Shown piece by piece: positions 10,082 through 20,298 of a DNA stretch of 64,000 bases; positions within the stretch are counted from its first letter, which is position 1, and the number at the start of each line of letters is the position of its first letter. The stretch lies in contig JACQWY010000021.1 in the NCBI GenBank assembly GCA_016209015.1, positions 186,001-250,000 on the forward strand, written 5' to 3'. Origin of the DNA: Gammaproteobacteria bacterium. Lineage in GTDB: Bacteria; Pseudomonadota; Gammaproteobacteria; Ga0077536. The translations under genes were made by a program, and so were the position numbers. Under the pieces are notes generated by a model. The model ran no database searches. It saw only the letters and a program-made list of their open reading frames with translations, and was not told the DNA's origin.

Positions 10082-10233
10082 GGAAGCTCTGAAAAAGTCC
10101 GTCCTGGACTTTTCAGAGCACGGTCGGCAAGAAGCGTGGTTCTTACCGACCTTACGTAAACAATGGCTTACGCCACTGTTCACGGCGGCACGTCCATGTG
10201 CCGCAGAAAGCTCTGAACTTATTCAGAGCTTCC
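10082..10233 (+). mobile_element. IS5-like MITE, complete copy with TTAG target duplication
   Basis: A 152-bp non-coding element. Its ends are inverted: GGAAGCTCTGAAAAAGTCC on the left and, read on the other strand, GGAAGCTCTGAATAAGTTC on the right (17 of 19 identical). It is flanked by TTAG at 10078-10081 and 10234-10237. Inside it folds into a row of hairpins: 10086-10120, 10122-10151, a small one around GGCTTACGCC, GCGGCAC/GTGCCGC, and the terminal GCTCTGAA/TTCAGAGC. The end sequence resembles the IS5 terminus (GGAAGGTGCGAATAAG), and a 4-bp YTAR duplication is usual for that group. It has no transposase and would need one in trans. A partial inverted copy lies at 20299-20416. It may also act as a terminator between pdxB and purT. 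Confidence 0.82.
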
Positions 10234-10298
10234 TTAGGCGGGCGAAGCCGTATTCGCCGCGCCCGGCTGCTGGGGCGGCACGTTATTTCGAGGTTGTC

Positions 10299-11498
10299 AT
10301 GTCCACGCTTGAAATCGGTACTCCGTACACTCCCGCCGCGACGCGCGTGCTCCTGCTCGGCTCCGGCGAGCTCGGCAAGGAAGTCGCGATCGAGGCGCTC
10401 CGCCTCGGTCTCGAGGTCATCGCCGTCGATCGCTACGCGCACGCGCCCGCCATGCAGGTCGCCCATCGCTCGCACGTGATCGACATGCTCGACGGCGACG
10501 CGCTCGAGGCCGTCATCCGCGCCGAGGAGCCGGCGTTCATCGTGCCGGAGGTCGAGGCGATCGCGACCGAGCGGCTGCTCGAACTCGAGGCCGCGGGCTT
10601 CCACGTCGTACCCACGGCGCGCGCCGCGCGGCTCACCATGGATCGCGAAGGCATCCGTCGTCTCGCCGCGGAGGAGCTCGGCCTGCCGACCTCGCCCTAC
10701 GAGTTCGCGGGCAGCGAAGCCGAGTGCATCGCCGCCGTCGGGCGCATCGGCACGCCCTGCGTCATCAAGCCGGTCATGAGCTCCTCGGGCAAGGGGCAGG
10801 TCGTGGTGAAGAAGCCGGAGGACGCCGCCGCGGCGTGGGCGAAGGCCGTCGCCGGGGGCCGCGCCGCGAAGGCGCGCGTGATCGTCGAGGGCTTCGTGGA
10901 GTTCGATTACGAGATCACGCTGCTCACCGTGCGCCACGCCGGCGGCACGAGCTTCTGCGATCCGATCGGCCACGTGCAGATCGACGGGGACTACCGTGAA
11001 TCCTGGCAGCCGCAGACGATGTCGGCGCAGGCGCTCGCGGGCGCGCAGGACGTCGCGGCGCAGGTCACCGCAGCGCTCGGCGGGCGCGGCATCTTCGGCG
11101 TGGAATTCTTCATCAAGGGCGACGCGGTGTTGTTCAGCGAGGTCTCGCCGCGTCCGCACGATACCGGCATGGTGACGATGATTTCGCAGGACCTCTCGGA
11201 GTTCGCGCTGCACGTGCGCGCGATCCTGGGATTGCCGATCCCGAACATCCATCAGCGCGGTCCTTCGGCCTCGGTCGCGATCCTCGGCACGGGCGAGGGC
11301 GACGATCTGCGCTACACCGGGCTCGCCGCCGCGCTGACCGCGCCCGACACCGAGCTCCGGATCTTCGGCAAGCCCGAAATCCACGGCAACCGCCGACTTG
11401 CGGTCGCGCTCGCCCGTGATACAACGACCGTCGCGGCCCGGGCCAAGGCCCACGCCGCCGCCGCGGCGCTCGGCATCGCGGTCGGGAAGGCTGTCTGA
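10299..11498 (+). CDS. purT: Phosphoribosylglycinamide formyltransferase 2 (formate-dependent)
   Basis: The 399-residue ATP-grasp enzyme formylates GAR with formate and ATP, the folate-independent route of purine synthesis step three. It matches E. coli PurT (392) from end to end: [16 protein letters not shown], the substrate loop [32 protein letters not shown], the ATP-binding [14 protein letters not shown], and the metal-binding GVEFFIKGD...[19 protein letters not shown] 10299 has GAGG five bases upstream and gives the family N-terminus. The MITE separates it from pdxB, so its promoter must lie in or after the element. gloA begins 10 nt after its stop. Confidence 0.95.
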   Translation: MSTLEIGTPYTPAATRVLLLGSGELGKEVAIEALRLGLEVIAVDRYAHAPAMQVAHRSHVIDMLDGDALEAVIRAEEPAFIVPEVEAIATERLLELEAAGFHVVPTARAARLTMDREGIRRLAAEELGLPTSPYEFAGSEAECIAAVGRIGTPCVIKPVMSSSGKGQVVVKKPEDAAAAWAKAVAGGRAAKARVIVEGFVEFDYEITLLTVRHAGGTSFCDPIGHVQIDGDYRESWQPQTMSAQALAGAQDVAAQVTAALGGRGIFGVEFFIKGDAVLFSEVSPRPHDTGMVTMISQDLSEFALHVRAILGLPIPNIHQRGPSASVAILGTGEGDDLRYTGLAAALTAPDTELRIFGKPEIHGNRRLAVALARDTTTVAARAKAHAAAAALGIAVGKAV

Positions 11499-11508
11499 GG
11501 CGGCGCGG

Positions 11509-11877
11509 GTGAGCGATCTCGATCGCGCGCTGAAGTTCTACTGCGACGTGCTCGGGATGAACCTCTTGCGGCGCAAGGACTACCCCGAGGGCCGCTTCAC
11601 GCTGGCCTTCGTCGGCTACGGCTCGGAGACCAACAACACCGTGCTCGAGCTGACGCACAACTGGGACACGAAGGCCTACGAGCTCGGCTCCGCCTACGGC
11701 CACATCGCGATCGGCGTGAAGGACGTCTACGCGACCTGCGACGCCATCAAGGCCGCCGGCGGCAAAGTGGTGCGCGAGGCCGGCCCGATGAAGGGCGGCA
11801 CCTCGGTCATCGCCTTCGTCGAGGACCCGGACGGCTACAAGGTCGAGATCGTCGAAGACGTCCCGAACATCGGCTGA
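11509..11877 (+). CDS. gloA: Glyoxalase I (lactoylglutathione lyase), N-terminally short
   Basis: A 122-residue member of the GloA family, which converts the hemithioacetal of methylglyoxal and glutathione to lactoylglutathione. From residue 2 onward it matches closely: LDRALKFYCDVLGMNLLRR, LAFVGYGSE, metal ligand Glu in VLELTHNW, ligand His in SAYGHIAIGV, and ligand Glu in DPDGYKVEIVED. What is missing is the usual first strand (about nine residues, MRLLHTMLRV-like) that carries the first metal ligand His5. The only start near the homology edge is GTG 11509, with GAGG at 11497-11500. The upstream frame runs through the purT end and has no such His. Either the gene is 5' truncated against purT or the sequence lost some bases. 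Activity is doubtful. Confidence 0.82.
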   Translation: MSDLDRALKFYCDVLGMNLLRRKDYPEGRFTLAFVGYGSETNNTVLELTHNWDTKAYELGSAYGHIAIGVKDVYATCDAIKAAGGKVVREAGPMKGGTSVIAFVEDPDGYKVEIVEDVPNIG

Positions 11878-11960
11878 ACCGCGCACCCCGGCCGGCCCGC
11901 CGCGGCGGGCCGCCCTTCCTCTCCGCCCGTACGCCGCCGGTGCCGTGCACGGCGGCTTTG

Positions 11961-11969
11961 TGCTAGATT
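11961..11969 (+). promoter_or_regulatory. Putative extended -10 promoter for mlaC-ibaG-murA
   Basis: TGCTAGATT (TGN plus TAGATT at 11964-11969) lies 85 nt before the mlaC start and just after the gloA end. No convincing -35 was found. A GC-rich inverted repeat (11893-11901 with 11904-11912) just upstream could end gloA transcription, although it lacks a T run. Confidence 0.3.
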
Positions 11970-12053
11970 TCGCGCCCGGCTTCCGGCGCCGGGGCCGGCC
12001 GGGCCGGATCGACGGCCGGGCGGGCCGGTCTTTGGGGGACAGAGGACATTCCG

Positions 12054-12665
12054 ATGAAGCGCTATTCCTACATCGCCGTGGTCGCGCTGGCGATGCTGTG
12101 CGGGGCGGTCGCCGCGCGTGCCGCCACCGATCCGCTGGAGATGATCAAGACGACGACCGAAGCGGTCACGACGCGTGTCGCGAAGGAAAAAGAGGCGCTG
12201 CGCGCGGACCCCGGCAAGACCTACGAGCTCGTGTCGGAGCTCATCTTCCCGAGCTTCGATTTCTCGACCATCGCGCCGTTCGTGCTCGGCGCGGAGCAGT
12301 GGAAGGCCGCCGACGAGGCGCGCCGCAAAGCCTTCGTCGAGCAGTTCCGCAAGCTCATGGTGCGGACCTATGCGACCGCGCTCCTCGAGTACTCGGACCA
12401 TCCGATCCGCTATCCCGAGGGGGCGGACGTGAAGGACGGCACGGCCTTCGTGAAACAGGAGATAGTGCAGCCTGGCGGCACCCCGATGGTGGTGAGCTAC
12501 CGGCTCAGCAACAAGACCGGCGAGTGGCGCGTGATCGAAGTCGTGGTGGACGGGGTCGCGCTGATGAAGACCTACCGCGGCTCCTTCCAGGGCACGGTGC
12601 AGGAGAAGGGCCTCGACGGTCTGATCGCCGATCTGACGACGAAGAACGCCGAGCTCGACAAATAG
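12054..12665 (+). CDS. mlaC: MlaC, periplasmic phospholipid-binding protein
   Basis: This 203-residue protein has a signal peptide (MKRYSYIAVVALAMLCGAVAARA) and the MlaC/Tgt2 fold signatures: IFPSFDFSTIAPFVLGAEQWKAA, VEQFRKLMVRTYATALLEY, and the beta segment GEWRVIEVVVDGVALMKTYRGSF. MlaC ferries phospholipids between the outer-membrane MlaA complex and the inner-membrane MlaFEDB ABC transporter. The start ATG 12054 has GGGGGACAGAGGA upstream. Unusually, the transporter genes mlaF, mlaE and mlaD do not precede it and no mlaB follows. Only the ibaG-murA part of the common order is kept. Function depends on those genes being elsewhere. Confidence 0.9.
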   Translation: MKRYSYIAVVALAMLCGAVAARAATDPLEMIKTTTEAVTTRVAKEKEALRADPGKTYELVSELIFPSFDFSTIAPFVLGAEQWKAADEARRKAFVEQFRKLMVRTYATALLEYSDHPIRYPEGADVKDGTAFVKQEIVQPGGTPMVVSYRLSNKTGEWRVIEVVVDGVALMKTYRGSFQGTVQEKGLDGLIADLTTKNAELDK

Positions 12666-12793
12666 TGCGCTCCGCACCGCCCCGCGGCCCGGACCGCCCG
12701 GCCCCGGCCCGTGTAATGCACCCGGTCCGGGGGTAACATGATGCTCAACCCGGCCGCGCCGCCCGGCGCCGCCCCCAGCCCAGACGTGGACCA

Positions 12794-13048
12794 ATGACTA
12801 CAGACGACATCAAGACGCTCATCGAGACCGGGATCGCCGGCGCGACGGCCCTGGTCGAGGGCGACGACGGCGTGCATTTCGCCGCCCGGGTGATCGCGCC
12901 GGCGTTCGCCGGCCTCTCGCCCGTGAAGCGTCACCAGCTCGTGTACGCCACGCTCGGCGACCGCATGCAGCGCGACCTCCACGCCCTTTCGATCCAAACG
13001 TTTACGCCTGAACAGTGGGAAGAGGCGAAGAACTTCAAGACGCTGTGA
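12794..13048 (+). CDS. ibaG: BolA-family protein IbaG
   Basis: An 84-residue BolA-fold protein. The motifs EGDDGVHFAARVIAPAFAGLSPVKRHQLVYATLGD and the C-terminal LSIQTFTPEQW are typical of IbaG (YrbA), which pairs with monothiol glutaredoxin in iron-sulfur trafficking and affects the cell envelope. E. coli IbaG has the same length and also stands just upstream of murA. The murA start follows after 18 nt, suggesting joint expression. The 128-nt stretch before it (12666-12793) is GC-rich with a weak TAACAT box; no gene was seen there. Confidence 0.9.
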   Translation: MTTDDIKTLIETGIAGATALVEGDDGVHFAARVIAPAFAGLSPVKRHQLVYATLGDRMQRDLHALSIQTFTPEQWEEAKNFKTL

Positions 13049-14326
<1,278 letters not shown>

Positions 14327-14338
14327 GGCGGTAGCGCC

Positions 14339-14989
14339 ATGCCCGCCGCCGCTGCCGACGAGCTCGTCGTCGCCGTCTCCAAAGGCCGCATCCTGAAGGA
14401 CGCGCTGCCGCTGCTCGCCGCCACCGGCATCGTGCCGGTCGAGGATCCCGAGCGCTCGCGCAAGCTCATCCTCGACACCTCCGTGCCGGGCATCCGCCTC
14501 GTCGTGATCCGCGCGACGGACGTGCCGACCTACGTCGAGTACGGCGCGGCCGACGTCGGCATCGCCGGCAAGGACACGCTGCTCGAATACGACGGCGACG
14601 GCTATTACGAGCCATTGGATCTCGGCATCGCGAAGTGCAAGCTCGTCGTCGCCGGCCGGCCCGAAGCCGCGACGACGACGGCGCGGCTGCGCGTCGCGAC
14701 GAAATACTCCGCCGTCGCGCGGCGCTGGTTCGCGGAGAAGGGCGTGCAGTGCGAGGTGATCAAGCTGTACGGCTCGATGGAGCTCGCACCGCTCGTCGGG
14801 CTCGCGGATCTGATCGTCGATCTCGTCGATACCGGCAACACGCTCAAGGCGAACGGCCTCGTCTGCCTCGAGCACATCTGCGAAGTGAGCTCGCGGCTCA
14901 TCGTCAACAAGGCGGCGCAGAAGACGAAGCACGCGCGCATCGCGCGGCTCATCGCCGATCTGAGCCGGGCGATCGGCGCCGGCACATGA
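14339..14989 (+). CDS. hisG: ATP phosphoribosyltransferase, short form (HisG-S)
   Basis: A 216-residue enzyme catalysing the first step of histidine synthesis from ATP and PRPP. Seen: [31 protein letters not shown], and the PRPP loop [19 protein letters not shown]. The length is that of the short form, which lacks the C-terminal regulatory ACT-like domain and normally needs HisZ. No hisZ is in this window. Some alternative starts exist near the 5' end, but ATG 14339 gives the family length. It ends ATGA with hisD, and the rest of the his pathway (hisC and others) is not adjacent. Confidence 0.94.
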   Translation: MPAAAADELVVAVSKGRILKDALPLLAATGIVPVEDPERSRKLILDTSVPGIRLVVIRATDVPTYVEYGAADVGIAGKDTLLEYDGDGYYEPLDLGIAKCKLVVAGRPEAATTTARLRVATKYSAVARRWFAEKGVQCEVIKLYGSMELAPLVGLADLIVDLVDTGNTLKANGLVCLEHICEVSSRLIVNKAAQKTKHARIARLIADLSRAIGAGT

Positions 14990-16281
14990 TCGCGGTCATC
15001 ACGCGGCTCGATACGTCCGAGCCGGGCTTCGAGGCCGGGTTCGAGCGTCTGCGCACGGGTGACGAGGACGCGCTCGCCGACGTCGGGACGGTCGTGCGCG
15101 ATATCGTCTCCGCCGTGCGGAAGCGCGGGGACGCGGCGCTCCTCGAGTACACGAATACGTTCGATCGCCGGACCGTGCAGAACGCGGCGGAGCTCGAGAT
15201 CCGGGATCTCGCGCCGTATGCGCAGGCGATTGCCCCCGGGCTGCGCGAGGCGCTCGCCGATGCCGCGGCGCGCGTCCGTGCCTATCACGAGAAGCAGAAG
15301 CAGGATTCCTGGCAGTACACCGAAGCCGACGGCACGGTGCTCGGCCAGCAGGTCACGCCGCTCGATCGCGTCGGCGTCTACGTGCCGGGCGGCAAAGCGG
15401 CCTATCCCTCGTCCGTGCTCATGAACGTCATCCCGGCGAAGGTCGCCGGCGTCGGCGAGGTGGTGATGGTCGTGCCGGCGCCCGAGGGCCACGTCGAGCC
15501 CGTCGTGCTCGCCGCCGCCCGCATCGCGGGCGCGGACCGCGTGTTCACGATCGGCGGGGCGCAGGCCGTGGCCGCGCTCGCCTGGGGCACGGCGACCGTC
15601 CCTGCGGTCGACAAGATCGTCGGTCCCGGCAATCTCTACGTCGCGACCGCGAAGGCCCAGGTCTTCGGCAAGGTCGGCATCGACATGATCGCGGGTCCGT
15701 CCGAGATCCTGATCATCTGCGACGGCGGTACGGATCCCGACTGGATCGCCATGGATCTCTTCTCGCAGGCCGAGCACGACGAGCAGGCGCAATCGATCCT
15801 GCTCTGTCCGGATGCCGCCTACCTCGACGCCGTCGCGGCGAGCATCGCGAAGCTCCTGCCGCAGATGCCGCGCGCGGCGATCATCGAGAAAGCGCTCGCC
15901 GGCCGCGGCGCGCTCGTGAAGGTGCGGGACCTCACTGAAGCCGCCGCGCTCGCGAACCGCATCGCCCCCGAGCATCTCGAGCTCTCGGTCGGCGCGCCGC
16001 GTGAGCTGCTGCCGCTCATCCGCCACGCCGGCGCGATCTTCCTCGGCCGCTACACGGCGGAAGCGCTCGGCGACTACTGCGCCGGACCGAACCACGTGCT
16101 GCCGACCGCCGGCACGGCGCGCTTCTCCTCCCCGCTCGGCGTGTACGACTTTCAGAAGCGCTCGTCCATCATCGAATGCTCGGCCGAAGCGGCCGCGCGT
16201 CTCGGCCGGGTCGCCTCCGCGCTCGCCCGCGGCGAGGGCCTCGTCGCGCACGCCCGCTCGGCGGAATACCGGGACACCTGA
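14986..16281 (+). CDS. hisD: Histidinol dehydrogenase
   Basis: A 431-residue zinc enzyme (E. coli: 434) performing the last two oxidations to histidine. Visible are [30 protein letters not shown], the zinc/substrate site GPSEILII...[13 protein letters not shown], and IAPEHLELS with the catalytic Glu-His pair. ATG 14986 overlaps the hisG stop. The downstream gene in Pseudomonas would be hisC; here petA follows after a 282-nt gap with its own promoter. Confidence 0.95.
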   Translation: MIAVITRLDTSEPGFEAGFERLRTGDEDALADVGTVVRDIVSAVRKRGDAALLEYTNTFDRRTVQNAAELEIRDLAPYAQAIAPGLREALADAAARVRAYHEKQKQDSWQYTEADGTVLGQQVTPLDRVGVYVPGGKAAYPSSVLMNVIPAKVAGVGEVVMVVPAPEGHVEPVVLAAARIAGADRVFTIGGAQAVAALAWGTATVPAVDKIVGPGNLYVATAKAQVFGKVGIDMIAGPSEILIICDGGTDPDWIAMDLFSQAEHDEQAQSILLCPDAAYLDAVAASIAKLLPQMPRAAIIEKALAGRGALVKVRDLTEAAALANRIAPEHLELSVGAPRELLPLIRHAGAIFLGRYTAEALGDYCAGPNHVLPTAGTARFSSPLGVYDFQKRSSIIECSAEAAARLGRVASALARGEGLVAHARSAEYRDT

Positions 16282-16339
16282 GCCCGCTCTCCGGCCCCTT
16301 CGTGCGGCCGTTTCACCGCGCCGCCGCCCGATTTTTTGG

Positions 16340-16348
16340 TGCTATAAT
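16340..16348 (+). promoter_or_regulatory. Extended -10 promoter for petABC
   Basis: TGCTATAAT is a perfect extended -10 (TGN plus TATAAT at 16343-16348) in an AT-richer patch, with no good -35. It would give a leader of roughly 210 nt before petA. The rest of the 16282-16563 gap shows a GC-rich inverted repeat region but no gene. Confidence 0.55.
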
Positions 16349-16563
16349 CGCCGCCGGTTTGTGGTCTTGTCGAAACTTGTAGCCGACCCCCTCGTGACTC
16401 AGCGGCGGCGGGCACCGGCGGCACACCGCCCGCAGGCTCTACGTACTCAGGCACCACACGCAAGAAGATTTTGGGGATCAAGCGAAAACTCTGCGCATCC
16501 TCCCGGCTCCGTTGCGGGCCAGAATGCGGCCGAATTGATTTTGAAGAGGAGTAGAGCGATATC

Positions 16564-17163
16564 ATGAGTGATAACGCCGTCGACACCGGCAGGCGTCAGT
16601 TCCTGACCGGCACCGCCTCGGTGCTGGGTGGAATCGGAGCCTGCTTCGCCGCCGTGCCGTTCATCGCATCGTTCCAGCCGAGTGAGAAGGCGAAGGCGAT
16701 CGGTGCACCGGTGGAAGTGGATATCAGCAAGCTCGAGTCGGGCCAGCGCATCATCGCGAAATGGCGCGGCAAGCCGGTGTGGATCGTCCGCCGCACGCCG
16801 GAGATGATCGAAGCGCTCAAGAAGCCGCTCGCCGGGCAGCTCCGCGACCCCGAATCCAAGGAGTCCGAGCAGCCGAAGTACGCGCAGAACGAAATGCGTT
16901 CGAAGAACCCCGAGCTCCTCATCCTCGTCGGCATCTGCACCCATCTGGGTTGCTCGCCGACCTTCCTGCCGAGCCCCGATGCCGCGGGCGTCGGCGAGAA
17001 CTGGCGCGGCGGATTCTTCTGCCCCTGCCATGGTTCGAAGTTCGACCTCGCGGGCCGCGTTTTCACCGGCGTCCCGGCGCCGACGAACCTGCCGGTCCCC
17101 CCCTACAAGTTCCTGAACGACACGCGGATCCTCATCGGCGAGGATGATGGAGGCGCGGCATGA
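16564..17163 (+). CDS. petA: Rieske iron-sulfur subunit of cytochrome bc1
   Basis: The 199-residue protein holds the [2Fe-2S] cluster that takes electrons from ubiquinol at the Qo site. The N-terminus carries a Tat-type signal anchor (GRRQFLTG followed by a hydrophobic helix). The C-terminal Rieske domain has both cluster boxes, CTHLGC and CPCHGSKFD, so all Cys and His ligands are present. An insertion of about 30 residues between the anchor and the domain ([20 protein letters not shown]) is common in proteobacterial versions. ATG 16564 is preceded by AGAGGAGTAGAG-like purines. It ends ATGA with petB. Confidence 0.96.
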   Translation: MSDNAVDTGRRQFLTGTASVLGGIGACFAAVPFIASFQPSEKAKAIGAPVEVDISKLESGQRIIAKWRGKPVWIVRRTPEMIEALKKPLAGQLRDPESKESEQPKYAQNEMRSKNPELLILVGICTHLGCSPTFLPSPDAAGVGENWRGGFFCPCHGSKFDLAGRVFTGVPAPTNLPVPPYKFLNDTRILIGEDDGGAA

Positions 17164-18413
17164 ACGCCATCGTGAAGCAATTGACGGGCTTGCGGGACTG
17201 GGTCGACGACCGCTTCCCGCTGATGACGCTCTGGAACGACCACATGGGCGCTTACTACGCGCCCAAGAACTTCAACTTCTGGTACTACTTCGGCGTGCTC
17301 TCGCTCGTCGTGTTCGTGATCCAGATCCTGACCGGCATCTGGCTCGTCATGAGCTACAAGCCGGACGCGACGCTCGCGTTCGCTTCCGTCGAGTACATCA
17401 TGCGCGACGTGAGCTGGGGCTGGCTCATACGCTACATGCATTCGACGGGCGCCTCGGCGTTCTTCATAGTCATCTACCTGCATATGTTCAGGGCGCTGCT
17501 CTACGGCTCGTTCAAGAAGCCGCGCGAGCTGATTTGGATCCTCGGCATGTTCCTGTATCTCGCGCTCATGGCAGAGGCCTTCATGGGCTACCTGTTGCCC
17601 TGGGGTCAGATGTCCTACTGGGGCGCACAGGTGATCATCTCGCTGTTCGGCGCGGTGCCCGTCATCGGCGGCTGGCTCTCCGAGATGATCCGCGGCGACT
17701 ACGTCGTCTCCGACATCACGCTGAACCGCTTCTTCTCGCTCCACGTCGTCGCGCTGCCCTTCGCGATCGCGGGCCTCGTCGTGCTGCACATCATCGCGCT
17801 GCACGAAGTCGGTTCGAACAATCCGGACGGTGTGGAGATCAAGAAGCACAAGGACGAGAACGGCCATCCGCTGGACGGCATCCCGTTCCATCCTTACTAC
17901 AGCGTCAAGGACAGCGTGGGTGTGGTGGTGTTTCTCATCCTGTTCTCGATGGTGCTGTTCTTCATCCCCGAGTTCGGCGGCTACTTCCTGGAAGACAACA
18001 ACTTCTTCCCGGCCGATCCGATGAAGACGCCGCTGCACATCGCGCCGGTGTGGTACTTCACGCCCTACTACTCGATCCTGCGCGCGAACACCGTGAACTT
18101 CTTCTTCGTGCCGGCGAAGCTGTGGGGCGTCATCTTCATGGGCCTCGGCGTCATGATCTTCTTCCTGCTGCCCTGGCTCGACCGCAGTCCGGTGAAGTCG
18201 ATCCGCTACCGCGGCGGCCTGTTCAAGGGTGCACTCGCGATCTTCGTCGTCGCGTTCGTGATCCTCGGCTACCTCGGTGCGCTGCCGCCGACTCCGGGAC
18301 GCAACATCATGGCCCAGATCTGCACCGTGATTTATTTCTTGTTCTTCCTGCTGATGCCCATCTACACGAAGCTCGACAAGACCAAGCCTGTTCCTGATAG
18401 GGTGACCCACTGA
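17160..18413 (+). CDS. petB: Cytochrome b subunit of bc1 complex
   Basis: A 417-residue inner-membrane protein with about eight helices carrying haems bL and bH. The haem histidines are visible in [18 protein letters not shown] and [22 protein letters not shown], spaced as in the family. GGW/GAQV and [13 protein letters not shown] mark the Qo region. The ef-loop reads APVWYFTP, i.e. PVWY instead of the PEWY of mitochondria and alphaproteobacteria; this variant is known from beta- and gammaproteobacteria. It is a stand-alone cytochrome b, not fused to c1. Overlaps: ATGA with petA, and 1 nt with petC. Confidence 0.96.
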   Translation: MNAIVKQLTGLRDWVDDRFPLMTLWNDHMGAYYAPKNFNFWYYFGVLSLVVFVIQILTGIWLVMSYKPDATLAFASVEYIMRDVSWGWLIRYMHSTGASAFFIVIYLHMFRALLYGSFKKPRELIWILGMFLYLALMAEAFMGYLLPWGQMSYWGAQVIISLFGAVPVIGGWLSEMIRGDYVVSDITLNRFFSLHVVALPFAIAGLVVLHIIALHEVGSNNPDGVEIKKHKDENGHPLDGIPFHPYYSVKDSVGVVVFLILFSMVLFFIPEFGGYFLEDNNFFPADPMKTPLHIAPVWYFTPYYSILRANTVNFFFVPAKLWGVIFMGLGVMIFFLLPWLDRSPVKSIRYRGGLFKGALAIFVVAFVILGYLGALPPTPGRNIMAQICTVIYFLFFLLMPIYTKLDKTKPVPDRVTH

Positions 18414-19150
18414 TGCGCCGCCTGATTACCCCCATACTCGCCCTGGTCGTCGCGCACGGTGCCTGGGCCAACGAAGGCCCCGCGCTGCAGGATGCGAACG
18501 TGGATCTCCGCGACACCGCCTCGCTGCAGCGGGGAGCGAAGTTCTTCGTGAACTACTGCGTGAGCTGCCATTCGGCGAGCTTCATGCGCTACAACCGTGT
18601 CGCGAAGGACCTGGGCATCCCCGAGAAGGCCGTCGCCACCGACATGATGTTCACGACGGACAAGATCGGCGAGACCATGCAGGTCGCGATGAAGCCGGCC
18701 GACGCGGAGAATTGGTTCGGGGTCGTGCCGCCTGATCTCTCGGTCATCGCGCGTGCCCGCGGCGCCGACTGGATCTACACCTTCCTCCAGAGCTTCTACC
18801 TCGATCCCTCGCGGCCGACCGGCGTGAACAACGTCGTGTTCCCGAGCGCGGCCATGCCCCACGTGCTGTGGGAGCTCCAGGGCGTGCAGCGCGCCGTGTT
18901 CAAGAAGGAGAAGAACGCGGAAGGCAAGGAAGTGGACGTGCTCGAGCGCCTCGAGACCGCCGTGCCGGGCAGGCTGACCGATGCCGAGTACAAGCAGACC
19001 GTACACGATATCGTGAACTTCATGGTGTACATGGGCGAGCCAGCGAAGCTCGTCCGCTACAAGGTCGGCGCCTGGGTCATCGCCTATCTGCTGGTTCTGC
19101 TCGTCGCCGTCTATGCAATGAAGAAGGACTATTGGAAAGACGTGCACTGA
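18413..19150 (+). CDS. petC: Cytochrome c1 subunit of bc1 complex
   Basis: A 245-residue protein with a signal peptide ([19 protein letters not shown]), a haem c site CVSCH at residues 46-50, and the distal axial Met region (SAAMPHVLWELQG). A C-terminal membrane anchor (VGAWVIAYLLVLLVAVYAMKK) is followed by a short basic tail. It passes electrons from the Rieske protein to periplasmic cytochrome c. It shares the last base of petB with its ATG. The order petA-petB-petC-sspA-sspB is common in gammaproteobacteria. Confidence 0.96.
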   Translation: MRRLITPILALVVAHGAWANEGPALQDANVDLRDTASLQRGAKFFVNYCVSCHSASFMRYNRVAKDLGIPEKAVATDMMFTTDKIGETMQVAMKPADAENWFGVVPPDLSVIARARGADWIYTFLQSFYLDPSRPTGVNNVVFPSAAMPHVLWELQGVQRAVFKKEKNAEGKEVDVLERLETAVPGRLTDAEYKQTVHDIVNFMVYMGEPAKLVRYKVGAWVIAYLLVLLVAVYAMKKDYWKDVH

Positions 19151-19163
19151 GCAGTCCATTGCA

Positions 19164-19790
19164 ATGACAGCGCTTGCCAACAGGCGGTCGATCATGACGC
19201 TCTATGCCGATGCGACCGACCCCGTGGGCCACGCTGTACGCCTCGTGCTGGCGGAGAAGGACATCAACGTCGAGATCCAGTTCGTCAATCACGAGACGAA
19301 GCCCGAAGACCTCAACGACCTCAATCCCTACCACGAGATCCTGACCCTCATCGATCGGGATCTCGTGCTCTACGATCCCCAGATCATGCTGGAGTACCTC
19401 GATGAGCGGTATCCGCATCCGCCGCTCATGCCGGTCGATCCGGTTTCCCGCGCGAACAACCGTCAACTCCGCTATCGCGTCACGCGTGACCTCTACGCGG
19501 CGGTGGACGACATCGTCGGTGACGACGCCGCCGCCGCCTCGAATGCGCGGCGGGTGATCCGGGACAATCTGATGGCGATCGCGCCGATTTTCTCCCGGCA
19601 TACGTATTTCCTTACCGAGGAGTACTCGCTCGTGGAATGCTGTTTCGCCCCCCTGCTGTGGCGGCTCGACCACTACGGGATCAAGCTCACGCCGCAGGCG
19701 AAACCCCTCATGCGCTACGCCGATCAATTGTTCGCGCGCGAGGCTTTCCGGACGTGCCTGTCACCCTTCGAAAAGACCCTACACCGCTGA
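19164..19790 (+). CDS. sspA: Stringent starvation protein A
   Basis: A 208-residue glutathione-S-transferase-fold protein that binds RNA polymerase and alters promoter choice in starvation and acid stress. The N-terminus aligns with E. coli SspA from the first residue (ANRRSIMTLY... against ANKRSVMTLF...), which decides ATG 19164 over the internal ATG 19194. Further matches are LVLAEKDINVEI, DLNDLNPY, the SspA-type surface YLDERYPHPPLMPVDPVSRA and AREAFRTCLSPFEK. It lies 13 nt after petC and is probably read from the pet promoter. Confidence 0.94.
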   Translation: MTALANRRSIMTLYADATDPVGHAVRLVLAEKDINVEIQFVNHETKPEDLNDLNPYHEILTLIDRDLVLYDPQIMLEYLDERYPHPPLMPVDPVSRANNRQLRYRVTRDLYAAVDDIVGDDAAAASNARRVIRDNLMAIAPIFSRHTYFLTEEYSLVECCFAPLLWRLDHYGIKLTPQAKPLMRYADQLFAREAFRTCLSPFEKTLHR

Positions 19791-19851
19791 GCCGCGATCG
19801 GGCTGTGCGCGGGGAGCCCCGCTGCCGATACGCTGGAAGGCAACGTACCAG

Positions 19852-20280
19852 GTGAATGACATGACCATGACCTCCTCGAAACCGTATCTGCTCCGCGCGA
19901 TCTACGAGTGGATTCTCGACAACAAGCTCACCCCGTATCTGCTCGTCGACACGAAGGACGAGCGCGTCGTGGTGCCGACGCAGTTCGTGCGCGACGACAG
20001 CATCGTGCTGAACGTCTCGCCGGGCGCGGTGCGCAACCTGGAGCTCGGCAATGAATATGTGATGTTCAGCGCACGCTTCGGCGGCGTCGCGCACGACATC
20101 GTGGTGCCGATCTCCTCGGCGCGAATGATCTACGCGAAGGAGAACGGCCGCGGCGTAGTGCTCCCGGACGATGCCGATGCGCCGACGCCGAGCAATGCGG
20201 GCGCGGACGGCGACAGCAAGCCGACGCCGCCGGCCCCGCCCGCGCCGGGCAAGGCGAGCCACCTGAAGGTAGTGAAGTAG
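19852..20280 (+). CDS. sspB: SspB, ClpXP substrate adaptor
   Basis: The 142-residue product delivers ssrA-tagged proteins to ClpXP. The folded domain matches well: PYLLRAIYEWILDNKLTPYLLVD, VLNVSPGAVRNLELGNEYVMFSARFGG, and ISSARMIYAKENGRGV. A disordered Asp/Pro/Ala-rich linker follows, and the tail ends PGKASHLKVVK, the conserved ClpX-binding motif. The start is uncertain among GTG 19852, ATG 19861 and ATG 19867; GGAAGG at 19835-19840 fits GTG 19852. It follows sspA by 61 nt. Confidence 0.93.
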   Translation: MNDMTMTSSKPYLLRAIYEWILDNKLTPYLLVDTKDERVVVPTQFVRDDSIVLNVSPGAVRNLELGNEYVMFSARFGGVAHDIVVPISSARMIYAKENGRGVVLPDDADAPTPSNAGADGDSKPTPPAPPAPGKASHLKVVK

Positions 20281-20298
20281 GAGGAGACGGCGCGCGTC

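Noticed and set aside
10082-10233. MITE read as a small RNA or tRNA-like gene
   Set aside because: Serial hairpins without tRNA features; inverted ends, target duplication and a second copy fit a mobile element better.
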